A stretch of 64,000 bases of DNA. Origin: Thermaerobacillus caldiproteolyticus (GTDB lineage: Bacteria; Bacillota; Bacilli; Bacillales; Anoxybacillaceae). Every line of letters begins with the position of its first letter. The first letter of the stretch is position 1. Below the pieces are notes generated by a model that was given only the letters and a program-made list of their open reading frames with translations, ran no database searches and had not been told where the DNA came from. Below are positions 1 through 8,239 of the stretch, in pieces. Both the position numbers and the translations under genes were made by a program. The stretch covers positions 23,425 through 87,424 of the forward strand of contig NZ_JACDUT010000012.1 in NCBI RefSeq assembly GCF_013761245.1. The letters are read 5' to 3'.

Positions 1-465
1 TGCGAATAACAAAAGCAGAAAAAACGATTCCCATTCGCCCCTCACTATACTATACGAAGATGGAAAATAATAAAACCAGCATGTTAGTTCCAATAGCACT
101 ACACTCATGACATAAAACACTTCATACTTCGTGATCCAAGCCAACACGACTGTTGGGATAAGCCAAATGAAAAATAACCAATAGCTGTCTGCATGCGAAT
201 TATAAATTTGCCCGATGAGCGCCATCGTAATCCCAAACGCCACCGCCCCGGCAACAAACAACCATCTTCCTAAAAAATCGTGACGCTTCATGCCATACGC
301 TAAAATCGCGCTCACGCCGTAAAACAGCCACATCAGCCCAACACTTAACCCCACCTTTTCTAAACGGTCCATAAATTTCCAATTAGAAGCAAAAAAATAA
401 ATAATCGATGATAGGGTAAGCGCAACTCCTAATAAATATCCCGTCCTTACCAATCGCCCTGCCAT
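1..465 (-). CDS. DUF2157 membrane protein, 3' end outside window
   Basis: The reading frame is open from the ATG at 465 to the window edge (155 codons), so the C-terminus is missing. The start is set by a GGGAGGG ribosome site about 8 bases upstream; an in-frame GTG sits directly before the ATG. The protein opens with a short basic stretch and then a run of hydrophobic segments separated by short loops, typical of a multi-pass inner-membrane protein. Phrases such as ASNWKFMDRLEKVGLSVG match my memory of the DUF2157 family, which has no firm function. The family call is from recall; the multi-pass nature is seen directly. Nothing in the visible context points to a role. Confidence 0.7.
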   Translation of the reverse strand, partial: MAGRLVRTGYLLGVALTLSSIIYFFASNWKFMDRLEKVGLSVGLMWLFYGVSAILAYGMKRHDFLGRWLFVAGAVAFGITMALIGQIYNSHADSYWLFFIWLIPTVVLAWITKYEVFYVMSVVLLELTCWFYYFPSSYSIVRGEWESFFLLLLFA

Positions 466-768
466 CACATTTCCCTCCCAACCGATAAAAAATGTTTCTC
501 ATTATTTTATGAGGTATTTCTGCTACTGTGTTGTGGAAACATAATCGTTTATATATAAAAAATATTTAAAATATTCCAATTTTATTGTATCATAGCCGGC
601 TTACATAATATAGAAAAACCAAAAGAAACTCCTCGTCTAGGTAACGGGTTCACTTCAAGGAAAGAAAATATTAAAAAATGCACCAAATAACAAGGTAATA
701 GCAATGTATTTATCATAAAAATGACTATATAAATCGCAGTTCAAAAGGGCATTATCGTAATGATATGC
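466..768. other. AT-rich intergenic stretch
   Basis: About 300 bases between two minus-strand genes. I see no convincing open frame, no strong terminator hairpin and no clear promoter. Confidence 0.5.
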
Positions 769-1170
769 CTACCTATTCCAAATGACTAAAACACTATTCT
801 TAGTGCTACCTTGGTCACAACCATCTAATAAATAATATATTCTATCTTTGGTTTTTTCTATTTTGATTGATTTACAAGTTGAAGTATTTATACTTCCATT
901 TCCAAACTTATCTCTTGTAGCATCTGTTTTTAAAGTAATACTTTCTCCATCATATTTAAGGTCTTGTATTATTGGGTCACCTTCATGTGTATAAGCAACT
1001 ATTCTAATCTTATCGTCTTTACCTTGATGAACATTTTCTACAAATTGCATAAACTTATCAAGATTGATTATATTCCCGTGTTTATTAACAATATCGTCTT
1101 TTGATGGCTCATATTCCTCGCAACTAGACACTAGGAACATAGTTACCATAAAACAAATTATTTTTTTCAT
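769..1170 (-). CDS. DUF4362 lipoprotein
   Basis: A 133-aa secreted lipoprotein. Residues 1-16 form a short signal peptide ending in a lipobox (LVSSC) with Cys17 as the lipidation site, so the mature protein should be anchored on the outer face of the membrane. The mature part follows the DUF4362 pattern: an early D-I-V-N-x-H-G stretch, a G-D-P-I-x-Q-D-L motif near the middle and two cysteines in the C-terminal half that could pair. A G-rich ribosome site precedes the ATG. Function of the family is unknown. It stands alone beside the T7SS cassette and is transcribed away from it, so a link is not shown. Confidence 0.75.
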   Translation of the reverse strand: MKKIICFMVTMFLVSSCEEYEPSKDDIVNKHGNIINLDKFMQFVENVHQGKDDKIRIVAYTHEGDPIIQDLKYDGESITLKTDATRDKFGNGSINTSTCKSIKIEKTKDRIYYLLDGCDQGSTKNSVLVIWNR

Positions 1171-1318
1171 TCCATTATTTCCCCCATTTGTATTCCCCTA
1201 AATGAATTATATCATTTAAAGCGTATTTTTTGTCTAAAATTCCCAATCATTACTCAAAGAGCAAGTTGCTGTCTTTTTAGTATATAAATTCGCAATAGTT
1301 TTAACATATTAGTTTTTT

Positions 1319-1342
1319 AAATGACAATAATTATTGTCATTT
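1319..1342. repeat. 24-bp perfect palindrome in intergenic DNA
   Basis: The two 12-base halves centred at 1330/1331 are exact reverse complements, with core TGACAATAATTATTGTCA. It lies in the roughly 500-base gap between the DUF4362 gene and the LXG cassette. The A/T-rich dyad resembles binding sites of small dimeric regulators such as the Fur/Zur/PerR group, but it does not match any one consensus well. It could be an operator for the cassette or a chance palindrome in AT-rich DNA. Confidence 0.5.
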
Positions 1343-1397
1343 TATGCTAATTTAGTTGCGATTTTATACGCCAAAGTAGCAAACAACAAAAATTAAA

Positions 1398-1423
1398 AGA
1401 CCAATTCTAATGCGAATTGGTCT
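1398..1423 (-). terminator. Hairpin with T-rich tail on the minus strand
   Basis: A 10-bp stem (AGACCAATTC with its exact reverse complement) and a 6-base loop. Read on the minus strand it is followed by TTTTAATTTTT, as in an intrinsic terminator. No minus-strand gene now lies directly upstream of it, so it may be a relic or may block antisense reading. Confidence 0.45.
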
Positions 1424-1680
1424 GATAGTAGCTTGTTTTCTCTCTCACAAGTAGCCCCACTACGTTCAGGCATATTTTTTTACAAATACAGGCTAATTTA
1501 ACTGCTTTTTTAAAATTCCAATAGGTACTTTTTATCATGTTTTTATGAAGAAAAGTAATTCCAAATCCTTAATTTTCCTGTTACATATTTCTTAGAAAAT
1601 AAATACTGTGTAAAATATATAATAAATTCCATATTTTTTATAAGCAGTAGTTATTTTGAATTTTTTAAAGGAAGATGAAT

Positions 1681-2064
1681 ATGACGGAGAAAGAATACAT
1701 CATTCACCAATTATATAATGATATTTCTAATCTTGAAAACCAATTGCGCGGTAATCACGAAAAAATTGCACGGTTAAAAAAAGCTGAAAGCGGCATATCC
1801 AATAAACTTAGCGAATTGGTTGATCACAAAACACTTGTATTTGACCCCGAACTCACTTCCTATACATGGCAGGGCAAATATGCCGAAATGTTTTTAGATA
1901 TAAGAAACGGCATCAATTACGCATACACTGGCATTATTCAGCAAACCGAAGACCTTCTAAATGATATTTCCAAAAAGATATCGGAACTAGAAGCGATGAA
2001 TACAAGCATTTCCAACACCATCTCTTCAAAACGAAGCCAGCTGGCTCATCTAAAGGCTCAGTAA
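1681..2064 (+). CDS. YwqH-like (DUF5082) T7SS LXG-associated protein
   Basis: A 127-aa all-helical protein with no signal peptide or membrane segment, rich in coiled-coil heptads at both ends. It has a central T-W-Q-G-K turn followed by a helix (residues about 60-70), like the W-x-G hinge of WXG100-type proteins. Length, hairpin pattern and position directly before a DUF5344-like gene and an LXG gene match the ywqH-ywqI-ywqJ arrangement of B. subtilis. Such small helical partners bind the LXG domain and help target it to the T7SS ATPase; that role is known for the family and inferred here. The start is ATG 1681 rather than 1675, because AAAGGAAG lies only about two bases from the earlier ATG. 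Confidence 0.75.
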   Translation: MTEKEYIIHQLYNDISNLENQLRGNHEKIARLKKAESGISNKLSELVDHKTLVFDPELTSYTWQGKYAEMFLDIRNGINYAYTGIIQQTEDLLNDISKKISELEAMNTSISNTISSKRSQLAHLKAQ

Positions 2065-2079
2065 ACAGGTGGGATCACA

Positions 2080-2352
2080 ATGACAGAAATTAAAGTCCAT
2101 TTACAGGAAGTTGAAGCGTCCTTAGACGAGTTAAAACGTAAAATCGGCGAATTAAACACTAACCATTCACATCCATCGTTCCCTGTTTCCTCTCTTGATT
2201 TCATCACAAAAATAAAAGCAATTGAAGACCTTTACTATCAAATCGTTACCGATTATAAAAATACGCTATTACACATTGAGAGCGATGTTCGCAGACATAT
2301 TGAGAATCTTGCGGAGACAGACCGAAATATTGCCAAAAAGATGACCATATAA
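2080..2352 (+). CDS. YwqI-like (DUF5344) T7SS LXG-associated protein
   Basis: A 90-aa helical protein beginning 15 bases after the YwqH-like gene and ending 12 bases before the LXG gene, so the three are almost certainly co-transcribed. It starts with the I-K-V pattern typical of YwqI proteins and contains two long amphipathic helices joined by a short proline-containing loop (about residues 32-38). It has no membrane segment. By family knowledge these WXG100-sized proteins pair with the helical LXG N-terminus as export partners. The start has a GGTGGG ribosome site. The family call rests on size, order and style. Confidence 0.7.
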   Translation: MTEIKVHLQEVEASLDELKRKIGELNTNHSHPSFPVSSLDFITKIKAIEDLYYQIVTDYKNTLLHIESDVRRHIENLAETDRNIAKKMTI

Positions 2353-2364
2353 CGGGGAGTCAAG

Positions 2365-3984
2365 ATGATGAGGGTATTAAAAGTATCGGAAGTTTCACAT
2401 GAAATCAATCAATTGATCCGTCAAAAACAGCAAGAAAAAGAACAAATTCTTGCTGTTCGCGATGCTGTGAACAAAATAATCCATTTAGACGATGCTTTAA
2501 AGGGGGAAGGCGGTGAAGCGATTAAAGAACACTTTGCTACTTTGCATATCCCTGCCATTCTCCTGCTGCATCAATTTCTTCATCAGTATTTAGACATCCT
2601 AAAAGACATTTTAACTAGGATCGAACATTTTGAAACAAATAACGGTTTTATAAGCGAACAATTTATCGAAACAGAAGTAAAAACAAATCTTAATAAGTTA
2701 GAAAACTTTACTGAGGAAACAGTCAATAGCATCAATCAATATTTTTTCGACGTGGCAGATTTAGTTCATGGCACTCCTGTTCAAATTCTTCATTTTCACC
2801 ATCAAATCACATCGGCAAAAAGTCACGCCCAAAAAACTGTCCATGAACTGGCGAAGCTGGATGAAGAAATCTCTAGCGAACTGACATCCATGCAAGAGCA
2901 GCTCGCTCAAATTCGTTCATTCACCCAGAGACTGCACGAATGGACAAAAGGCGGTGTTTTCTTAAGTAAAGAACAAATAAAAGAAATCGAAAATTTCATT
3001 TCCGAAACAGATACGTTCAAAGAAATGATTGATGATGCGATTGAGCTGTCTATACAAGAAGGAGATTCCACTTTTGTTGGCGCCGTCGCTGAATGGCTCG
3101 ATTCCCTCGGCAAATTCAACGGCGGGCTTAGTGTTGCAAAAGGATTGCTTGCAGTTCACGTTCTCCGTACAGGTTTATTAACTTTATCAAAAGATGGAAA
3201 AGGGAATTTTATTATTAAAGCATCCCAGACGTGGGTAAAAGGAGCAAATAAAAAATACGAATCAAAGCTTGCAGAAAGAATCTACCAATTATTAGAAAAA
3301 GGAGATAAAAACTCTAGCAATATAATTAAAAGAGCTTTAGCAAAATATCACAATGCACCAAGCGGCGTTTTACGCGACCTTATTGGTTTGTATCCGAAAA
3401 CAAATAAAATCAGTTTTGGGAAAATCGTCGCACAACAACACAAAATCCTTGTCTTTGATGAAAGCTTATTAAAACAATACAATGCAAAAGTGGATATTAG
3501 AAGCACCGTTCGGCAATTTACAGATGTTAAATCTATATCAAAACTTATTAAAAGGTTGCCATTAGCAGGGGTATGGTTCTCATTAGGTACAAATGCAGGT
3601 GAATTTTTCAGTGACGAGAATCAATATAAATCTTTGTATGAAAAATTCGGGAGATTTTCGGCAGGTCTCGGACTTGATGTTGGTGTTGCTGCTACAACGT
3701 CTGCAGGAGCATATATAGGTTCATTAATAGCACCAGGTCCAGGAACAATTATTGGCGGAGCTATTGGTGCCGGAGTTGGTATTGTTGGGTCATGGTTGAT
3801 AGAAGATGCGGCAAAAGACTTTGGCGAAAAAGTCGGACGCGAAATTGAAGAAGTTGTACAGGGAATCAAGGAAGGTGTGGAGGAAGTTGGAAAAGAAATT
3901 GAAGAAGGCATTGAAAACGTTACAGAAATGGTAAGTGATTCTTTAGCAAACGCGGAAAAGTTTATTGCGGATTTTTTTAATTAG
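2365..3984 (+). CDS. LXG-domain T7SS toxin with glycine-zipper C-terminus
   Basis: A 539-aa protein. Residues 1 to about 210 form a long alpha-helical LXG domain (L-K-G at 45-47) that marks substrates of the Firmicutes type VIIb secretion system. A mixed linker region follows. Residues about 433-478 are a hydrophobic, glycine-rich stretch with repeated G-x3-G spacing, and 483-538 are a charged amphipathic helical tail. Nuclease, NADase or lipase motifs are not evident. A glycine zipper after an LXG domain recalls the membrane-disrupting toxin TelE of Streptococcus gallolyticus, so a pore-forming or depolarising toxin is the leading hypothesis. It follows two export-helper genes and is followed by duplicated membrane/soluble modules, as expected for immunity or chaperone genes. 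No T7SS machinery genes lie in the window. Confidence 0.8.
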   Translation: MMRVLKVSEVSHEINQLIRQKQQEKEQILAVRDAVNKIIHLDDALKGEGGEAIKEHFATLHIPAILLLHQFLHQYLDILKDILTRIEHFETNNGFISEQFIETEVKTNLNKLENFTEETVNSINQYFFDVADLVHGTPVQILHFHHQITSAKSHAQKTVHELAKLDEEISSELTSMQEQLAQIRSFTQRLHEWTKGGVFLSKEQIKEIENFISETDTFKEMIDDAIELSIQEGDSTFVGAVAEWLDSLGKFNGGLSVAKGLLAVHVLRTGLLTLSKDGKGNFIIKASQTWVKGANKKYESKLAERIYQLLEKGDKNSSNIIKRALAKYHNAPSGVLRDLIGLYPKTNKISFGKIVAQQHKILVFDESLLKQYNAKVDIRSTVRQFTDVKSISKLIKRLPLAGVWFSLGTNAGEFFSDENQYKSLYEKFGRFSAGLGLDVGVAATTSAGAYIGSLIAPGPGTIIGGAIGAGVGIVGSWLIEDAAKDFGEKVGREIEEVVQGIKEGVEEVGKEIEEGIENVTEMVSDSLANAEKFIADFFN

Positions 3985-4053
3985 TGTAATAAAAATTGAG
4001 ATGGTAGATACCGTTCAATTCAAAATCACTTTAATAAAGGAGATATTTATATA

Positions 4054-4740
4054 ATGAAAGTATTATTTCCAAGTTCTAAATTGAAACAACAAGTTCGCAC
4101 ATTTCCATTAAAAAAAAAGAACAAAAAAAATTTTTCTATTAAAAGAGGAGCAGCCTTTTTTTTAGAGAGTAATCTCTTTGTACTTCTCATTCTCGCTATA
4201 CTTCTCATCAATAAAAATTACTGGGATGAAGACGGTTCAATCATGGTTTTCATTTTTATTTCCGGTTTTGAACTCTTGTTTATTTTGCTTTTTGTTCCTG
4301 CTTGCTTTTTCTATGAACCGGTCCGTATAAAACGAATCATTCAATCGATCTTCAAAAAAAGAGAAAAAAATGAATGGATAGGAATGGCATTAGTTTTTTT
4401 CCTAGCAACTCTTATTTCTTTAGGTCTTATTTTCGATATGCCTTATCCAAGCATCTATCTTCCAGTGTGGCTTGCGGTTAGTTGGGTATGTGCTTTTGTA
4501 TCCATATTTATTCAGCATTTTGTTATCGCTTATTACTATTTTAATGTGAACGTAGAGAATGGCCAGAAAAGTATATTTAATTATTTTTTTAAATACAGTG
4601 CATTATTTATTATGGGCTTTAACCATTATATTCAATTACTTCTATCCAAAATGCCGTTTTTGCTCAACAAACTATTTGCGATTTTAACTTTCCTTGTACT
4701 AATTTTGCAATCTTTTGTGATTCTTGGCGTATATGATTGA
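4054..4740 (+). CDS. Multi-pass membrane protein, copy A (candidate immunity protein)
   Basis: A 228-aa protein with a basic N-terminal tail of about 30 residues and then about five hydrophobic segments. A conserved block K-K-R-E-K-N-E-W-I-G-M-A lies after the second segment. I do not recognise the family. It begins 69 bases after the LXG toxin stop with an AAAGGAGAT ribosome site and is followed 39 bases later by a soluble partner gene. A close paralogue sits at 5808-6491. Immunity to T7SS membrane-depolarising toxins (for example TsaI against TspA) is given by multi-pass membrane proteins, so position and topology make an immunity role the best guess. That role is inferred. Confidence 0.7.
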   Translation: MKVLFPSSKLKQQVRTFPLKKKNKKNFSIKRGAAFFLESNLFVLLILAILLINKNYWDEDGSIMVFIFISGFELLFILLFVPACFFYEPVRIKRIIQSIFKKREKNEWIGMALVFFLATLISLGLIFDMPYPSIYLPVWLAVSWVCAFVSIFIQHFVIAYYYFNVNVENGQKSIFNYFFKYSALFIMGFNHYIQLLLSKMPFLLNKLFAILTFLVLILQSFVILGVYD

Positions 4741-4779
4741 TGTAGCTATAAGTGAATACTTTGAAGGAGATGCGATCAC

Positions 4780-5571
4780 ATGAGTACAAATGGAACCGTT
4801 GCTTTATCGATGAACGAATTAGTTTCTGCTCTGGCTTTATGCGGATACAGCGAAATAGCAAGCCAAATATTAAACGACGCTACTTTAGTAGAAAATGAAG
4901 AAGAAGAAAAACGTTTTATCCGTGAAGTCGAGCAGTTGTTGCATCAGAAAGGTTATTTAGATGTGACAAGAGAATCTTTATTAGTTCCGGGATTAGAAAA
5001 TTTGATTCATCTGTTAGTACAGTCCAGAGAAAAAGTTCGATGCGTGAATATGAAAAAAAGACACGTATTGTTACTGCACCGTGTTCATGATTCCAAAACT
5101 TTAGTTCAACACGTGAAAGGAAATGAACATTCCTTTTCATTTCATGATCCTCAAAAAGGATTTTTTAACTTGCTTTGTCACTTTTTTGCTTCAAATACCG
5201 GAAAGAAGCGAGAAGATATCCTTCCTATGGAAATAAACGATAAGCTGTTTGATGAGCTTCATACATCAGAACCGGAAGTTCTTCTTGAAGCAATACGAGA
5301 TGAAAAGGTTCCGTCCACTATGCGTTTATTTTTACAGGACTTTCTTGAAAATGGGCAGGAATTAAACAATTTCGCTTTTATGGAATCCGATTATGTGAAA
5401 AATAGATCCGCTTTGGATCAAGTAGCTTTTTTCCTTCCAAGCAAATCGTTTATTTGGCATATTGACTATGAAAAGATTGAGAAGAATAAAATCTTTATTG
5501 TCCCTGTGTCTGTTCAAGAATATTTTCAAAAAGTAGAAGAAACGATAAAGGAATTTTTTCATCTATCCTAA
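4780..5571 (+). CDS. Soluble partner protein, copy A, unknown family
   Basis: A 263-aa cytosolic protein with no signal peptide or membrane segment. It starts with a helical section (residues about 8-60), followed by strand-like stretches around 85-125 (V-L-L-L-H-R and a V-K-G-N-E-H-S-F-S-F pattern), then a helical and mixed C-terminal half ending in F-F-H-L-S. The layout loosely resembles EspG-type chaperones of mycobacterial type VII systems, which bind secreted substrates in the cytoplasm, but this is weak recall and not a domain match. A good ribosome site (AAGGAGA) precedes ATG 4780. A frameshifted paralogue lies at 6585-7369. It may be a toxin chaperone or a second immunity factor. Confidence 0.6.
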   Translation: MSTNGTVALSMNELVSALALCGYSEIASQILNDATLVENEEEEKRFIREVEQLLHQKGYLDVTRESLLVPGLENLIHLLVQSREKVRCVNMKKRHVLLLHRVHDSKTLVQHVKGNEHSFSFHDPQKGFFNLLCHFFASNTGKKREDILPMEINDKLFDELHTSEPEVLLEAIRDEKVPSTMRLFLQDFLENGQELNNFAFMESDYVKNRSALDQVAFFLPSKSFIWHIDYEKIEKNKIFIVPVSVQEYFQKVEETIKEFFHLS

Positions 5572-5610
5572 TTTTTTTATTAGTGTATGGCAAAATAAGA
5601 TGATATATAA

Positions 5611-5745
5611 AATTTTGTGTAAAGCATTTTACTAGATCAAAAGAAAAAAGGTAGGGTATTCTCGATTGGACTAAAAATCTTAGAGAAAGAAGAACCCTAC
5701 CTATGTCTAATAGTATACTGAATGTAGTTTACATTACACAAAATT
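5611..5745. mobile_element. MITE-like insertion or IS remnant between module copies
   Basis: The 135-base segment is bounded by exact 12-base inverted repeats (AATTTTGTGTAA at 5611-5622 and its complement at 5734-5745). Inside it, 9-base arms (AGGTAGGGT at 5649-5657 and its complement at 5694-5702) form a second inverted repeat. Right after the inner arm an ATG opens a 15-codon frame that stops inside the right end, as in a deletion derivative of an insertion sequence. The right end continues as CTTGACAGTACC, which is not mirrored on the left. It lies in the only gap between the two tandem modules. Confidence 0.5.
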
Positions 5746-5807
5746 CTTGACAGTACCTCATGCAGTCAAATAGATGATAATTGATAATAAAAAAGGAGAT
5801 ATCTACT

Positions 5808-6491
5808 ATGAGAAGTGGGCTCCCACATTCTCAAGCAAAACAGCAATCAAGCTTAGCAGCAAATAAACAAACAGAAATATTTTCGTTGAAAAGGGGCATT
5901 CGCTTCTTTTTGCAAAGTCACCTTTTTCTCTTATTCATTATATTTCTATTTCTAATCAACAAAAATCAATGGACAAATAATGCGTTTGTAACCTTTTCCA
6001 TGTTTTTCTCTGGTTTTGAACTTTTCTTTATCTTACTGTTTCTGCCCGCTTGCTTTGTCCCTAACCTGCCAACACTGAGCTTACATCGCATCATTCAGGC
6101 TATAACGAAAAAACGGGAAAGAAATGAATGGGTGGGAATGGCTATTGCATTTATCGTTTTTACCCTAGTTTCTTTCGTTTTCCTTCCAGCCAACATTCCT
6201 TACCCTAGTACTTATGTACAACTTTGGCTAGCATCTAATATAATGTTCACATTAATATCTGTCCTTTTCCAACGTCTTGTCTTTTTTTATTATAAGGCAG
6301 CTGTCAAAGCTGACGCAAAAAGTGCATCAGATTATTTTTATAAGTATTGTGGATTATTTATGCTTGGTTTTTGTTATTATATTCAACAAATTTTATCCCG
6401 TATGCCATTATTACTGAACAAGTTGTTCGCTGTTTTATTTCTTCTTCTCGTAGTATGGCAATTTTTTATGGTTGTTGGTGTCTTTAACTGA
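5808..6491 (+). CDS. Multi-pass membrane protein, copy B (candidate immunity protein)
   Basis: A 227-aa paralogue of the protein at 4054-4740. It shares the basic N-terminal tail, the L-I-N-K-N segment, F-S-G-F-E-L-x-F-I-L-L-F, the K-K-R-E-x-N-E-W-x-G-M-A block, Y-I-Q-x-x-L-S-x-M-P and L-L-N-K-L-F-A-V at matching places, with about five hydrophobic segments. The start is ATG 5808, behind an AAAGGAGAT site that is itself copied from the leader of copy A; an upstream in-frame TTG lies before that site and is rejected. The frame is intact although its partner gene downstream is broken. It may still provide immunity, perhaps to a related toxin variant. Confidence 0.7.
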   Translation: MRSGLPHSQAKQQSSLAANKQTEIFSLKRGIRFFLQSHLFLLFIIFLFLINKNQWTNNAFVTFSMFFSGFELFFILLFLPACFVPNLPTLSLHRIIQAITKKRERNEWVGMAIAFIVFTLVSFVFLPANIPYPSTYVQLWLASNIMFTLISVLFQRLVFFYYKAAVKADAKSASDYFYKYCGLFMLGFCYYIQQILSRMPLLLNKLFAVLFLLLVVWQFFMVVGVFN

Positions 6492-6584
6492 AATACAAAG
6501 TTTTTGACATTATATCGAATTAGTTTTACCCCATCATCGCTGTATTTCGACAACGAACTTCTTTTAAGAAAGGAAAGAAAAAAT

Positions 6585-7369
6585 ATGAACGCAAAAGGAA
6601 CAATTCGCTTATCTACGAATGAATTTGTTTCTGCATTGGCTTTATCTGGCTACAGTGAATTAGCTAGTCAAGTTTTCAATGATCTTCAATTAATCAAACA
6701 CGAAAAAGAATGGGAGCGTTTTGTTCAGCAAACAGAACAATTGTTAAGCCAAAAGGTTACCTAGATGATACGAGAGAATCTTCAGTTCCCAGACTGGAAA
6801 ACTTAATTCATCTCTTAGTACAATCACGAAAAAAGTACGATGCGTAGACTTGAAAAAAACAAGTGTTGTTTTTCCATCACATTCATCATTCAAATACACT
6901 GATTCAACATGTAAAAGGGAATGACCATTATTTTTCTTTTCACGATACGGAATCCGGTTATTTACACTTGCTTTGCGATTACTACGGAGTAAGCGGCGAT
7001 ATGAGGGCAGACGACGTTGAACCCATCGAAGTCACAGACCAATTATTTGATGAACTTCACCAAACAGATTCAGAAGTTCTGAGGCAAATCGTTCGTGATC
7101 ATCGATTGACCGCTTCATTGCGGTTATTTGTAAACGATTTTCTTCGCCATGGACAGGAACTGAGCAACATCTCTTTTTTGGAATCTGATTATGCGAAAGA
7201 CAAGTCTGTTATTGATCAAGTCGCTTTTTTCCTTCCAAGTGAATCATTTATTTGGCACATTGACTATGAAAGAGTCAAGCAGCATCAAATCTTCTTTATT
7301 CCGGTCTCCGTTCACAATTATTTCCGTAAAATCGATGAAACGACAAAGGATTTTTTTCATCTATCCTAA
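6585..7369 (+). pseudogene. Frameshifted soluble partner protein, copy B
   Basis: Clear paralogue of 4780-5571 that no longer encodes one protein. The frame from ATG 6585 matches copy A up to E-Q-L-L-S-Q-K and then shifts near 6755, where one base of an A-run appears lost. The next frame covers the G-Y-L-D and L-E-N-L-I-H-L-L-V-Q-S region and breaks near 6832, with a third shift near 6860. The remaining 160 or so residues are in one frame and end in the same F-F-H-L-S as copy A. Three indels in about 110 bases, two of them at A-runs, point to decay rather than programmed shifting, though base-call errors at homopolymers cannot be excluded from one sequence. Confidence 0.75.
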
Positions 7370-7489
7370 TGTCATCTTCTCAATGTTGTTCCTCCCGCTA
7401 TGATAAATGTTGTTGGCGGGAATTTTATTTTTGTTTGATAAAAAAGGGGGCTTTTTCCGCGTTTCACCGTCTTCCCTTCGCTGAGTGGG

Positions 7490-8190
7490 TGCCCAAAAAG
7501 GTCGCTCTTTTTTTCATACATCATTAAACAGATAGTTAAGGTAAAGTGACATAAGAGTGCCATTCCTTTTGCAATCATCGTTGATAAGCGACCATACAGC
7601 GAGATCTCAATGATTGCTGCAATTAGAACAAGCCACCATCTGCCTCTGCCTAATACGTAATGACCCATTTTGTTGGAACGATGCCATGAATGAGAAAGCC
7701 AATCGCAACTCCGATAAGTAAAAATGGATAGACGGTTTTCATTAGCGTCCCTGTTTCTGCGAATGATTCTTTAATGCTCGATCAGCCTAGGACCTGACGA
7801 TGACATGTTTGACTTCATGTTGAAATCCAAGCTTCTCTAGTACAAAGCCAATGAGAATGGAAAAGATCGAAGTGATGATGGTATCATCCTAATGTAGCTT
7901 AAATCCTATACAGGTGAGACGAAAAGAAACGTCATCCCAAAGCAAAAACGGACGTTTCGGCTCAAAAGATAGACAATAATCGGAATGGTGGAGCATAAGC
8001 AAAACAGGGAACAAATGCAAAAGCAATAGCAATAGTGGGTGACTTGTCGTCGTCGTTTTCTCTAATGTTTCGTAGGAATGAGCCTTACAATAAGTGCACG
8101 ACAAACGAATTTCCAACAAGGAGAATGGTTCATTCGACACTTAACTAAAGAAAGATTGAAACACCTCTTGCCACATGCTCCTCTCCCCCT
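7490..8190 (-). pseudogene. Decayed YraQ/DUF318-type permease
   Basis: No intact frame exists, but three pieces in different minus-strand frames match the order of a DUF318 permease. The first is an M-W-Q-E-V-F-Q-S-F-like start near 8187. The second, around 7960-8010, carries L-C-S-T-I-P-I-I-V, a relic of the family's C-S-C-S-T-I-P motif. The third, around 7650-7770, reads P-F-L-L-I-G-V-A-I-G-F-L-I-H-G-I-V-P and is followed by a piece with S-L-Y-G-R-L. Stops and shifts separate them. Intact members are inner-membrane permeases, some linked to metalloid or thiol export. The gene lies directly downstream of the MarR-type regulator on the same strand, so it was probably that regulator's target. 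Confidence 0.65.
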
Positions 8191-8213
8191 TTTGTTTGTA
8201 AAATGCAAATATC

Positions 8214-8225
8214 ATTCATTTGAAT
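8214..8225. promoter_or_regulatory. Possible operator, also seen at 8797-8807
   Basis: The short dyad ATTCATTTGAAT lies just past the 3' end of the marR gene, before the permease relic. The 11-base core TTCATTTGAAT recurs at 8797-8807 between marR and the AbrB transporter. Two copies flanking one regulator gene suggest a binding site, but the core is AT-rich and short, so chance is possible. Confidence 0.3.
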
Positions 8226-8239
8226 AGGCAAGGAACGAA

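Noticed and set aside
200..382. Minus-strand 60-aa open frame
   Set aside because: It is a shadow of the DUF2157 frame, which continues open to the window edge in another phase and has the ribosome site.
2907..3911. Several minus-strand frames inside the LXG gene
   Set aside because: They lack ribosome sites and run opposite to a long well-supported frame; low-complexity Ser/Pro content is typical of antisense shadows.
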